In this document: one piece after another, positions 36,961-44,643 of the stretch
Layout of the letters: every line of letters begins with the position of its first letter
Position numbering within the stretch: the stretch's first letter is position 1
Origin: a candidate division BRC1 bacterium ADurb.Bin183
Lineage (GTDB): Bacteria; Sumerlaeota; Sumerlaeia; MWCT01
Reading direction: 5' to 3'
NCBI GenBank assembly: GCA_002070185.1
Contig: MWCT01000009.1
Coordinates: 86,735 to 150,734, forward strand
DNA: 64,000 nucleotides
Notes under the pieces: model-generated
The model's database searches: none
What the model was told of the DNA's origin: nothing
What the model saw: the letters and a program-made list of their open reading frames with translations, nothing else
Translations under genes and position numbers: made by a program

Positions 36961-37984
36961 CGTTAATATTGTGGCGGTCATTCTGTTTTGAAAGGAGAAA
37001 AATATCATGGCGCGGCACAAACGTATTGATCTCCCCCATTGCCTCTATCATGTCATGTCCCGAACTAATTCCGGCGATACGGCTTTTCATAATCGCGCGG
37101 ACAGAGATAAATTCTTTTACTACCTCGATAAATATTCCCGCCAACTGTCCTTCCGCATCTTATCCTTCTGCCTCATGCCCAACCACTTTCATCTCCTATT
37201 GGAAAGCGGAGAATCCGCAAGCCTTTCCGAATTCATGCGACGCCTTCTCACCGCCTATACAATATATTTCAATCGGCTCAGAAAAAGACGCGGACACCTT
37301 TTTCAAGGAAGATTCAAAAGCATCGTCGTGGACAAAGCGGAATATCTCATTTCACTTTCCCGCTATATCCATTTGAATCCGCATAATGAATCGCTTAATA
37401 TCCCTTTTGAATCCTACGATGGTTCGAGCCTCAGATATTATATCAAAGGAAACGAGCCGTCATTTTTGGACACGTCGGAGATTCTTGCATGGTTCAAAAA
37501 CAACAGAGCAAAATACGCCCAATATATTCGCAAAGGTTTGAACGAAGAAATCCACTTGCCGATTTTGGAGCAGCGCTATCTCGGCGGCGCTGTCTTTGTT
37601 CAACGCTTACAAAAAAGGATTGCTTCGCACGCGCAAAAAACAAGCCGAACGCAAATGGGGCAATCATCCCAAAACCGAACGACAGCGGATGCCGAATCAA
37701 ACCGCGCAAAGGAATTGGAGAAAATAGTTGCGGAGCATTTTCATTTGCCGGTTGGACAAATAAAGACCAGAAAAGCGGCGAAGGGAAGTCTTGGACAAGC
37801 TCGCAAGGCAATGATAGCATTGCTTGCTGAAACATTGCCATGGACATACGTTCGAATCGCTCAACACATGGGGCTTTCAAATCAAAGCAACATCTCTTAC
37901 CATCTCCAGCGTATTCAAAAAAATCGCGAAATGCAAAAACATTTGGAAGAAATCAGAAAGCGTTTGCATAAATGAATATTAACG
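36961..37984 (+). mobile_element. RAYT unit bounded by short inverted repeats
   Basis: The transposase gene is enclosed by CGTTAATATT (36961-36970) and AATATTAACG (37975-37984), perfect 10-bp inverted repeats. REP-like palindromes lie immediately outside or overlapping. This matches the domesticated REP/RAYT arrangement rather than a classical IS. Confidence 0.7.
37007..37975 (+). CDS. REP-associated tyrosine transposase (Y1, IS200-like) with DnaA-C-like tail
   Basis: The 322-residue product follows AAAGGAG. The N-terminal Y1 HUH nuclease has DLPHCLYHVMSR at ~8-19, the metal-binding HFH in MPNHFHLLLE (His60, His62) and SRYIHLNP (~118-125) with nearby candidate catalytic Tyr113/Tyr120. Residues ~235-310 resemble DnaA domain IV (LEKIVAEHF, RKAMIALL, LSNQSNISYHLQRI), a helix-turn-helix that could read a double-stranded repeat. 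REP-like repeats flank it. RAYTs nick and move REP hairpins as single strands; the whole unit looks intact. Confidence 0.9.
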   Translation: MARHKRIDLPHCLYHVMSRTNSGDTAFHNRADRDKFFYYLDKYSRQLSFRILSFCLMPNHFHLLLESGESASLSEFMRRLLTAYTIYFNRLRKRRGHLFQGRFKSIVVDKAEYLISLSRYIHLNPHNESLNIPFESYDGSSLRYYIKGNEPSFLDTSEILAWFKNNRAKYAQYIRKGLNEEIHLPILEQRYLGGAVFVQRLQKRIASHAQKTSRTQMGQSSQNRTTADAESNRAKELEKIVAEHFHLPVGQIKTRKAAKGSLGQARKAMIALLAETLPWTYVRIAQHMGLSNQSNISYHLQRIQKNREMQKHLEEIRKRLHK

Positions 37985-38046
37985 AAATGCCGGGATTGAC
38001 CCCAAATGGGTTTTAACGAAATGCCGGGATTGTCCCCAAAGGGGGG
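37979..38046 (+). repeat. two direct REP-like repeats, 34-bp period
   Basis: TTAACGAAATGCCGGGATTG starts at 37979 and again at 38013. Each is followed by (A/T)CCCC, a short A-rich loop and GGG(G), a small hairpin. The second copy runs into the ribosome binding region of truB. Confidence 0.88.
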
Positions 38047-38050
38047 AGGA

Positions 38051-38983
38051 ATGGTAGAGGGATTTTTGGCGATTGATAAGCCGGAGGGCCCTTCCTCTCA
38101 TGATATTGTGGCAATGGTTAGGCGTCTTATCCATGGGTCAAAATCCGCTAAGGGCGATCCAAAGACGGGACACTGCGGAACGCTGGATCCTTTTGCATCC
38201 GGTCTGCTCGTCCTTGCAATTGGAAAGGCGACGCGGTTTACAGAATATCTCCTTCACGGGGACAAAACCTATGAGTTCGCGCTTGCGCTGGGCGCAACTT
38301 CCGACACGTATGACCGCACCGGCGCGATAACTAAAAGCGGTGACGGCGTTTTGGTCGAATCGCTCACGATGGATAAAATTCAATCGGCGCTTTTGGCATT
38401 CACAGGCGAGATTGAGCAAAAGCCTCCGATTTTTTCGGCGGTCAAAATTAAGGGTCGAAAGTTGTATGAATACGCCCGCTCGGGCGAGGACGTTGCCATC
38501 AAACCGCGTCGCGTTGTTATTCGCCATCTTCGGCTTCTGTCAATGGAAACGCCGCATCTATTGCATTTTGAGGCGCGGGTCAGCGGTGGCGTTTATATCC
38601 GCTCTCTGGGGCATGATATCGGTCAGCGTTTGGGCGTCGGCGCGTATGTTCATTCGCTCCGCCGCACCGCCATCGGCGATATCGCTTTGTCGCAGTCAAT
38701 CTCACTGGGACATCTCGAATCTCAGTGGCGAAAAAAAATGATTTCCATCCCTGACATTTTTAAGGGGTGGGAAAGGGCGGTTTTGTCAGGCGAGGATTTG
38801 GCTCGCATTCAAAGCGGCAATTACATTTCCGCCGAAGACGGCATGGCGATTTCGGCTGAAAAGAAAAATCCCCTTTTGCTTTTGGATGCATCGGGGGATG
38901 TGATTGCTCTGGCGGAAATTAAGATGGCGGGCGATGGAGCGCGCCGGTTGATTCAGCCCTTTAAGGTGTTTAAGCGATTTTGA
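38051..38983 (+). CDS. truB: tRNA pseudouridine(55) synthase
   Basis: The 310-residue product from ATG 38051 opens MVEGFLAIDKPEGPSSHD, the normal TruB start. The catalytic Asp lies in GHCGTLDPFASGLL. YEF and GVYIRSLGHDIG motifs and a C-terminal PUA-like domain complete it. The GGAGGA just before the ATG is almost adjacent to it, and the only upstream in-frame ATGs (38006, 38021) lie inside the REP repeats, so a REP insertion seems to have rebuilt the leader. It is convergent with fabH, with no gap. Confidence 0.93.
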   Translation: MVEGFLAIDKPEGPSSHDIVAMVRRLIHGSKSAKGDPKTGHCGTLDPFASGLLVLAIGKATRFTEYLLHGDKTYEFALALGATSDTYDRTGAITKSGDGVLVESLTMDKIQSALLAFTGEIEQKPPIFSAVKIKGRKLYEYARSGEDVAIKPRRVVIRHLRLLSMETPHLLHFEARVSGGVYIRSLGHDIGQRLGVGAYVHSLRRTAIGDIALSQSISLGHLESQWRKKMISIPDIFKGWERAVLSGEDLARIQSGNYISAEDGMAISAEKKNPLLLLDASGDVIALAEIKMAGDGARRLIQPFKVFKRF

Positions 38984-39973
38984 TTACCACTCGATAACAA
39001 CGGAGCCCCATGTTAACCCGCCGCCAAAGGCGACAAGGGCGATGAGGTCGCCTTTTTGAATTTTGCCTTCCTCAAGAGCCTCCGTCAGCGCGATGGGAAT
39101 TGACCCGGCGGAGGTATTGCCGTAATTGGCGATATCGTTAATCATAATCTCCGGCGGGAGTTCCATCTTGCGCGCGGCGGCGTCGAGGATGCGGTAGTTT
39201 GCCTGATGAGGCACGATAAGTTTGAGGTCTTTGACGGTGTGTCCGGATCTTTCAAGGGCTTTTTCCACAGATTGAACGAGGATGCGCACGGCGAATTTGT
39301 ATACTTCGTTGCCTGCCATTTTGATGTAATGAAGCCCTTTATCAATGGTTTCGTGAGTGGTGGGCAGGCGGGAGCCGCCGGCGGGTATGACAATCATTTC
39401 CGCCATGGAGCCGTCCGTGCCCATATAATGGCTGAGGATGCGTCCCTGCGGGGCGTTGGCTTGAACAATGGCGCACCCGCCGCCATCGCCGAAAAGGACA
39501 CACGTGGTGCGATCCTGATAATCGGTAAAGCGGGTCATTCCATCCGAGCCGACAACAAGCGCCGTGCGGCAGACGCCGTTTTTGATAAATGAGTCGGCGA
39601 CAGTTAATCCGTAAACAAAACCGGAGCAGGCGGCGGCAATGTCAAAAGCGAAAGAATTGACAGCGCCGAGTTTGTGCTGGATATGGCAGGCGGTGGCGGG
39701 ACAGGGGGTATCGCCGGTGAATGTTGCGCAGATGATGGCGTCAATATCCTCCGGACCGATGCCCGCCTTTTTCATGGCAATGCGAGCGGAATTGACGCCG
39801 ATGTCGGAAACAGATTCCTCAGGACCCAAGATACGCCGCTCCTTGATGCCCGACCGGGTGGTAATCCATTCATCGGTGGTGTCCACGATTTTTTCCAATT
39901 CGGCGTTTGTAAGACGTTTTTCTGGGACATACATGCCCGTGGCGATGATGCCGGAATGTGTGATTTTGCTCAT
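38984..39973 (-). CDS. fabH: beta-ketoacyl-ACP synthase III
   Basis: The 329-residue product follows GGAAGG. The Cys-His-Asn triad is visible: Cys116 in AAACSGFVYGL, His in VPHQANYRI and Asn in NYGNTSAGSIP. It condenses acetyl-CoA with malonyl-ACP to start fatty acid synthesis. It is the last gene of the yceD-rpmF-plsX-fabH cluster, 11 bp after plsX. Confidence 0.95.
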   Translation of the reverse strand: MSKITHSGIIATGMYVPEKRLTNAELEKIVDTTDEWITTRSGIKERRILGPEESVSDIGVNSARIAMKKAGIGPEDIDAIICATFTGDTPCPATACHIQHKLGAVNSFAFDIAAACSGFVYGLTVADSFIKNGVCRTALVVGSDGMTRFTDYQDRTTCVLFGDGGGCAIVQANAPQGRILSHYMGTDGSMAEMIVIPAGGSRLPTTHETIDKGLHYIKMAGNEVYKFAVRILVQSVEKALERSGHTVKDLKLIVPHQANYRILDAAARKMELPPEIMINDIANYGNTSAGSIPIALTEALEEGKIQKGDLIALVAFGGGLTWGSVVIEW

Positions 39974-39984
39974 AACATCCTTCC

Positions 39985-40992
39985 TCAGATTTTTAAATCA
40001 ATTTTTTCCAGGAGCTCCATTTCCTGGATGATATGTTTGTTCAAATTAATATTCACGATTTCACCCGCCAGACGGATGGCGTTCATCATTGCCCTTGGAT
40101 CTGATTTGCCGTGGCAAATGATGCAGGCGCCGTTCAGACCCAAAAGCGGCGCGCCGCCGTATTCGGCATAATCCACGCGTTTTCTGAAATTTTTGAAAGC
40201 GGGTTTGACGCCGATGGCGGCAAAACGGGAGATGATATTTTTGGATATTTCCCCTTTTATCGAACGCAGAATCATGGTGGCGATGCCTTCGCCAAATTTG
40301 AGAACGATGTTTCCGATAAAGCCATCGCAGACGATGACATCGAATTTATCTGATACTATATCCCGCCCTTCTGCGTTGCCCCGAAAGTTAAGGGACGTTT
40401 TTTGTAAGAGTCCATAAGTTGCTAAAGTGAGTTCGTTGCCCTTGATTTCCTCCTCGCCGATGCTGAGCAGCCCGATTCGGGGTTTTGCTCGACCAAGTAT
40501 ATATTTGGCGTAGCAATGCCCCATGACAGCGAACTGCAGAAGATTAACCGGTTTGCAATCCACATTAGCGCCGGCATCTATGAGGACGACTGAATGTTTC
40601 AGCGTGGGAAGTATGGCGGAAATGGCAGGGCGCGAGACGCCGGGCAGCGGTCGCCAAGTAAAAAGGGCGGATGCCATAGCAGCGCCGGTATTGCCTGCCG
40701 AGACAAAGGCGTCCGCCTTTCCCTCTTTGACCAAACGAGTGGCAACCGCCATGGAGGAGTCCTTCTTTTTGAGGGAATCTTTGGCGTGCTCGCCCATCTT
40801 AACCTTTTCAGATGCAGGCACGACGGTGATTTTGGGGCTGGAAAACCGTCTTGCCTTCATCAGATGGTTGATGTAGCGGGGATCGCCCACTAAAAGCAGT
40901 TCATAGTCGAACCGTTTGGCTGCCTCCATGGCGCCTTCCACGGCGCCGCGGGGACCGTAATCGCCGCCAGCTGCATCAATTGCAATACGCAA
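39985..40992 (-). CDS. plsX: phosphate acyltransferase PlsX
   Basis: The 335-residue product starts at TTG 40992 behind GAGGGGGA. MRIAIDAAGGDYGPRGAVEGA, SAGNTGAAMASAL, LIDAGANVDCKP and CDGFIGNIVLKFGEG are PlsX hallmarks. It makes acyl-phosphate from acyl-ACP for phospholipid synthesis. The cluster order with rpmF and fabH is widely conserved. Confidence 0.95.
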   Translation of the reverse strand: MRIAIDAAGGDYGPRGAVEGAMEAAKRFDYELLLVGDPRYINHLMKARRFSSPKITVVPASEKVKMGEHAKDSLKKKDSSMAVATRLVKEGKADAFVSAGNTGAAMASALFTWRPLPGVSRPAISAILPTLKHSVVLIDAGANVDCKPVNLLQFAVMGHCYAKYILGRAKPRIGLLSIGEEEIKGNELTLATYGLLQKTSLNFRGNAEGRDIVSDKFDVIVCDGFIGNIVLKFGEGIATMILRSIKGEISKNIISRFAAIGVKPAFKNFRKRVDYAEYGGAPLLGLNGACIICHGKSDPRAMMNAIRLAGEIVNINLNKHIIQEMELLEKIDLKI

Positions 40993-41049
40993 ATTGCTTC
41001 CCCCTCAAATAATGTTCCGGGAAAATGAGAAAATACCCTTTGGCGGTGG

Positions 41050-41232
41050 TTACTCGACGACCTGAACTTTGTAAACTTTTTCCTTGTAAGCCCCGCAGGC
41101 GGGACAAATTCGGTGGGGCAGTTTGGGCTCGCCGCATTTGGGACAGGCTGTGCTGTTATATGCCTTCAACTTTTTATGCGTTCTCGCCTTGTCGCGGCGC
41201 AAATTGCTGTGACGTCTCCTTGGAACACCCAT
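41050..41232 (-). CDS. rpmF: ribosomal protein bL32
   Basis: 60 residues from ATG 41232 (AGGAGGT upstream) opening MGVPRRRHSN. It has two zinc-binding pairs (CPKCGEPKLPHRICPACG), so this is the zinc-containing C+ form. Confidence 0.95.
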   Translation of the reverse strand: MGVPRRRHSNLRRDKARTHKKLKAYNSTACPKCGEPKLPHRICPACGAYKEKVYKVQVVE

Positions 41233-41265
41233 TTTTGAAAATACCTCCTGTTTCAACACCGTAAT

Positions 41266-41823
41266 TTAATTAAGAATTGTTTTAATCTTTTCTTTCCAAT
41301 CGGATGCCTTTTCTTCCATCGCGCCCTCATCGGGTTTTTGTTCCGGGGCGCACCTGCAGGGTTCTTTGTTTAGATTGGCTCCGCAGCCCGGGCAAAGCCC
41401 GCGGCATTCGTCGCCGCACAGGGGATAGTCGGGTAAATCTATCAGAAGCAGTTCTCGTATATCATTATCCGGATGAATGAATTTCCCTTTGAAAAACCCC
41501 ACATCCTCCTCATCGGGATCAACGGCGCTATCCTCAACGTAATCCTCCTGTTTTTTGATGAAAAACATGGAGAATGATTTTTGGATGGGAATCTCCACCT
41601 TTTTGAGGCAGCGGATGCAATCCATGCGAAAGGTGGCGTCGAGGTTGCCCTCCATTAAAACCTTATCTTGCAAAAGAGAAAAGGTTACCTGCCCCTTGAT
41701 TCTGCCGAGTATTTCGTAATCTTCGCCGTCGGCAAGATCAAAATATTTGGGGCTATGGTCAAGGACAATAGTCTCCGCCCCCTGTTGTAATTTTTGAACG
41801 TCAATCTTCACAGGTTTTACCAC
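41266..41823 (-). CDS. yceD: DUF177 (YceD/Rlp) family protein
   Basis: The 185-residue product appears to start at GTG 41823; no strong ribosome site is seen, and GTG 41811 is possible. The DUF177 core (MDCIRCLKKVEIPI ~68-81; IDLPDYPLCGDECRGLCPGCG ~129-149) carries Cys pairs that look zinc-binding. The family is linked to 23S rRNA/ribosome assembly and precedes rpmF as here. The acidic and Lys-rich C-terminus is variable in the family. Confidence 0.88.
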   Translation of the reverse strand: MVKPVKIDVQKLQQGAETIVLDHSPKYFDLADGEDYEILGRIKGQVTFSLLQDKVLMEGNLDATFRMDCIRCLKKVEIPIQKSFSMFFIKKQEDYVEDSAVDPDEEDVGFFKGKFIHPDNDIRELLLIDLPDYPLCGDECRGLCPGCGANLNKEPCRCAPEQKPDEGAMEEKASDWKEKIKTILN

Positions 41824-42090
41824 ACAAAAACGGCTAATCGTGAAGACCGCCTTCCATCGCTGTCAAGGGAATGTTAATTAAAAATGATGATATTTTTAGA
41901 ATATAACGGATTTTGAGAGGCTTCACGGATTTGCGTTTTTGATGTTAAAAGCGCCCACTTTTTATCATTTTTTGGCGGTTTATTTTAAAATGCAAAAACT
42001 GGCGCATCCATAAAAAAACGCCTCTTGTGCAATGCCATATAAATCAATGGTTTCTATTTGCCGCGAATAAAAAAAGTTTCCATTTTTGTC

Positions 42091-42117
42091 TTGCTATGCA
42101 CATAAGTCTCATATATT
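42091..42117 (+). promoter_or_regulatory. promoter-like motif shared with 61771-61797
   Basis: CTTGCTATG (from 42090), 12 bases, then ATATATT (42111-42117). The same two words with the same 12-base spacing stand upstream of the beta-helix gene at 61883. Reads as TTGCTA and TATATT with a short 15-bp spacer. Confidence 0.4.
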
Positions 42118-42136
42118 CCCCCCAAACAGAATTTTT

Positions 42137-42155
42137 ATGTGAATATATTTCACAT
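42137..42155 (+). promoter_or_regulatory. CRP/FNR-like inverted repeat
   Basis: ATGTGAA-TATAT-TTCACAT: TGTGA and TCACA half-sites as in CRP, but with a seven-base inner spacing rather than six. It lies 20 bp after the promoter-like motif. An adenylate cyclase gene follows the next gene. Confidence 0.3.
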
Positions 42156-42239
42156 CTCCAAAATCGTGAATTTTTTATTTTGTGAGAGGGCAGGTGGAAA
42201 ATCATAAAATGCATCGTTTGATTTTCCTTAAGAAACCGA

Positions 42240-42262
42240 CCCCTTAGGGGACAAATCCGGCA
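42240..42262 (-). repeat. dispersed REP-like copy
   Basis: On the minus strand this 23-bp segment matches the REP repeat at 38023-38045 at 20 of 23 positions (TGCCGG, TTGTCCCC, GGGG all kept). It lies 4.2 kb from the RAYT gene. Confidence 0.65.
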
Positions 42263-42434
42263 GAGCCGTCCATGGCGGCGGCTTTGGATTTTCGTTTTTG
42301 ATTTTGCCGGAAAAATACTTCGCCCTGCTCCGTATCATGCCATCCGCCATTTTTCCCGCACCTTCATCCGCAGGGCGCAAACGCTCATCCAGATTTCAAA
42401 AGATTTTCTTCCGCCAATAAAGGAGTTTAATAAT

Positions 42435-44543
42435 ATGGGCACAAACGCCACAAATCCTAAAGAGGTTTCATCAGACGTTCCCTTATCCAAGTCTGGTGAA
42501 ACCGCAACAAATCTTAATGGAGCAAGTAAAGGCAACGGGAACGGCAAAGATAAAACCGCAACTGCTGAGACGCAAACAGGCAAGCCGTCGGCGGGGAGTT
42601 CCGCCGCCAATCGCAAACCCAAACCCCGCTGCCGTTCCCTTGGTCCTGTCGCCAACCTTGAGGAACACGTGCCGTCAGACTGGTGGCGGCGCGTTTTCAA
42701 TGCGTATTATCTTAAAACAGACGGGGATGTTGTTGAAGATGAATCCATCACAAAGGATGAAGTTTCGCAATTCATCCAAGTTCTGGGTACGCCTCCGCAG
42801 GATGCGATGATTCTTGACCTTTGCTGCGGACAGGGGCGTCATACGCTGGAACTTGCCCGGCGCGGTTATAAGAATGTGCATGGCGTGGACCGTTCACATT
42901 ATTTGATTCAGAAAGCCAAAACACGCGCCAGAAAGGAAGGACTTTCCGCCAAATTTCGCGAAGGCGACGCTCGAAAAATTGACTTTCCCGCCGACACCTT
43001 TGACTTCATTCTTATTCTTGGGAATTCCTTTGGATATTTTGACACGACCGCCGACGACCTCCGCGTTCTGAAAGAAGTATTCCGAATCCTCAAACCATGG
43101 GGGAAAATCCTGATTGATGTCACGGACGGCACTTATATCAAATCAACCTATGACCCGCGTTCATGGGAATGGATCGGCGATAAATATTTCGTCTGCCGCG
43201 AACGCTCCCTTTCGCTGGATAACCAGCGCCTTATCTCGCGCGAAATCATCACCCATGTGGAAAAGGGCGTTCTTGAAGACCAATTCTACGCCGAGCGGCT
43301 TTATGATAAAGAAACGCTTCAGAGTCTTTTTAATACGGCAAAATTTTCAGACACCGTTTTTCATGGAACCATCACGCCGGATTCGCAGCGGAATCAAGAC
43401 TTAGGTATGATGGCGCAGCGTCTGATTGTGACCGCGCAGGTTAAAAAAGAATGGACGCCGGTCAAGCCGAAAACTGCCAAACCGCAGATACGTTCCATAG
43501 CTGTTATACTGGGCGATCCGCAGAAAAAAGACCCAATCAAGCCCGGCGCTGTCTTTGACGATGACGATATTTACACAATTGACCAGCTCAAATCCGCGCT
43601 CAAAAACGCAGATAACTACAATGTCACGTATCTTACCAATCACAACACCCTCATTTCAGACCTTGTGAAACTGGAGGGCAAGATTGATTATGTTTTCAAT
43701 CTGTGCGATGAAGGGTATAACAACGAGGCGCGAAAAGAACTTCACGTCCCCTCGCTCCTTGAAATATTGAATATCCCATACACCGGAGGCGGACCTCAAT
43801 GCCTTGCCTACTGCTATGACAAATCCCTTGTGCGCGGAATCGCCGCTGAAATGGAGATTCCCGTCCCGCCGGCATTCTTTATCAAACCGGAGGACACCAC
43901 ATTTGAGTTTCTTGTGGACTTCCCGGTCATCGTAAAACCTAACTTCGGCGACTCTTCCATCGGCATTACACAACGCTCTGTGGCTTTTGAATTGGAGCAG
44001 CTAGTCAACGCCATCACCGAAATCCGCGCAAATGTCGGATACGACAAACCGATTCTGGTGGAGCGTTATCTGACCGGCGCCGATATGACTGTGGGAATTA
44101 TCGGAAATCCGCCTGAAAACTATGTTGTTTTGCCGATTATCGAAGAGGATTATTCAGGGCTGCCCGCAGATCTGCCGCGCATCTGCGGATATGAGGCGAA
44201 GTGGATGCCCTCCAGCCCTTATGCTTGTCTGAAATCAAAACCCGCGCAGCTGCCGCCGAATACGGAAAAATTCATTGTTTCTTGCTGCCTGAAACTCTTT
44301 GAGCGCCTTGAATGCCGCGACTATGCGCGGTTTGACTGGCGTCTTGACAGCGAAGGCAATCCCTACCTGCTTGAGGTTAACCCCAACCCCGGCTGGTGCT
44401 GGGACGGGCATCTTGCCAAAATGGCAGGCATCTCGTTTATCAGCTATGCGGAAATGGTGCGGTTGATTCTTCTTGCCGCTGAGATACGCCTGAAACTTAC
44501 GGATGTTTCCTTTGGCGCGACAGACCTCTTGAACGCTCGATGA
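42435..44543 (+). CDS. SAM methyltransferase fused to D-Ala-D-Ala-ligase-like ATP-grasp enzyme
   Basis: The 702-residue product follows AAAGGAG. A low-complexity Asn/Lys/Thr-rich N-terminus (1-~65) precedes a class I methyltransferase (~80-335; LDLCCGQGRHTLELARRG ~125, GDARKIDFP, ILILGNSFGYF). An ATP-grasp domain follows (~350-700; FNLCDEGYNN, PYTGGGPQCLAYCYDK, FPVIVKPNFGDSSIGI, ARFDWRLDSEGNPYLLEVNPNPGW split around the metal site), close to D-alanine-D-alanine ligases. It probably methylates and ligates an amino acid or peptide, perhaps a cell-wall or signal molecule; the substrate is unknown. Monocistronic, ended by a strong terminator. Confidence 0.87.
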   Translation: MGTNATNPKEVSSDVPLSKSGETATNLNGASKGNGNGKDKTATAETQTGKPSAGSSAANRKPKPRCRSLGPVANLEEHVPSDWWRRVFNAYYLKTDGDVVEDESITKDEVSQFIQVLGTPPQDAMILDLCCGQGRHTLELARRGYKNVHGVDRSHYLIQKAKTRARKEGLSAKFREGDARKIDFPADTFDFILILGNSFGYFDTTADDLRVLKEVFRILKPWGKILIDVTDGTYIKSTYDPRSWEWIGDKYFVCRERSLSLDNQRLISREIITHVEKGVLEDQFYAERLYDKETLQSLFNTAKFSDTVFHGTITPDSQRNQDLGMMAQRLIVTAQVKKEWTPVKPKTAKPQIRSIAVILGDPQKKDPIKPGAVFDDDDIYTIDQLKSALKNADNYNVTYLTNHNTLISDLVKLEGKIDYVFNLCDEGYNNEARKELHVPSLLEILNIPYTGGGPQCLAYCYDKSLVRGIAAEMEIPVPPAFFIKPEDTTFEFLVDFPVIVKPNFGDSSIGITQRSVAFELEQLVNAITEIRANVGYDKPILVERYLTGADMTVGIIGNPPENYVVLPIIEEDYSGLPADLPRICGYEAKWMPSSPYACLKSKPAQLPPNTEKFIVSCCLKLFERLECRDYARFDWRLDSEGNPYLLEVNPNPGWCWDGHLAKMAGISFISYAEMVRLILLAAEIRLKLTDVSFGATDLLNAR

Positions 44544-44567
44544 GATGTAAAAGGTCAGTTACGAATT

Positions 44568-44603
44568 AAGCCCTTTGAGAAAAACTCGAAGGGCTTTTTT
44601 TTT
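44568..44603 (+). terminator. rho-independent terminator
   Basis: AAGCCCTTTGAG pairs with CTCGAAGGGCTT (one G-T pair), followed by a run of Ts. It also shows that the TTG at 44575 in the next frame is not a start. Confidence 0.92.
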
Positions 44604-44643
44604 CCTTTCCATCCATCCTTCGGCTGTTATATCCATTTGTTCA

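Larger units (their letters stand above)
41824..42434. other. 611-bp intergenic region with regulatory and REP signals
   Basis: Between divergent yceD and the methyltransferase/ATP-grasp gene. AT-rich to ~42180, with a promoter-like motif (42091-42117) and a CRP/FNR-like palindrome (42137-42155). Then comes a REP-like copy (42240-42262) nested in a larger foldable segment (TCCGGCA 42256-42262 with TGCCGGA 42305-42311; AGCCG 42264-42268 with CGGCT 42279-42283). From 42312 to the AAAGGAG site I see nothing. No convincing small gene. Confidence 0.7.
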
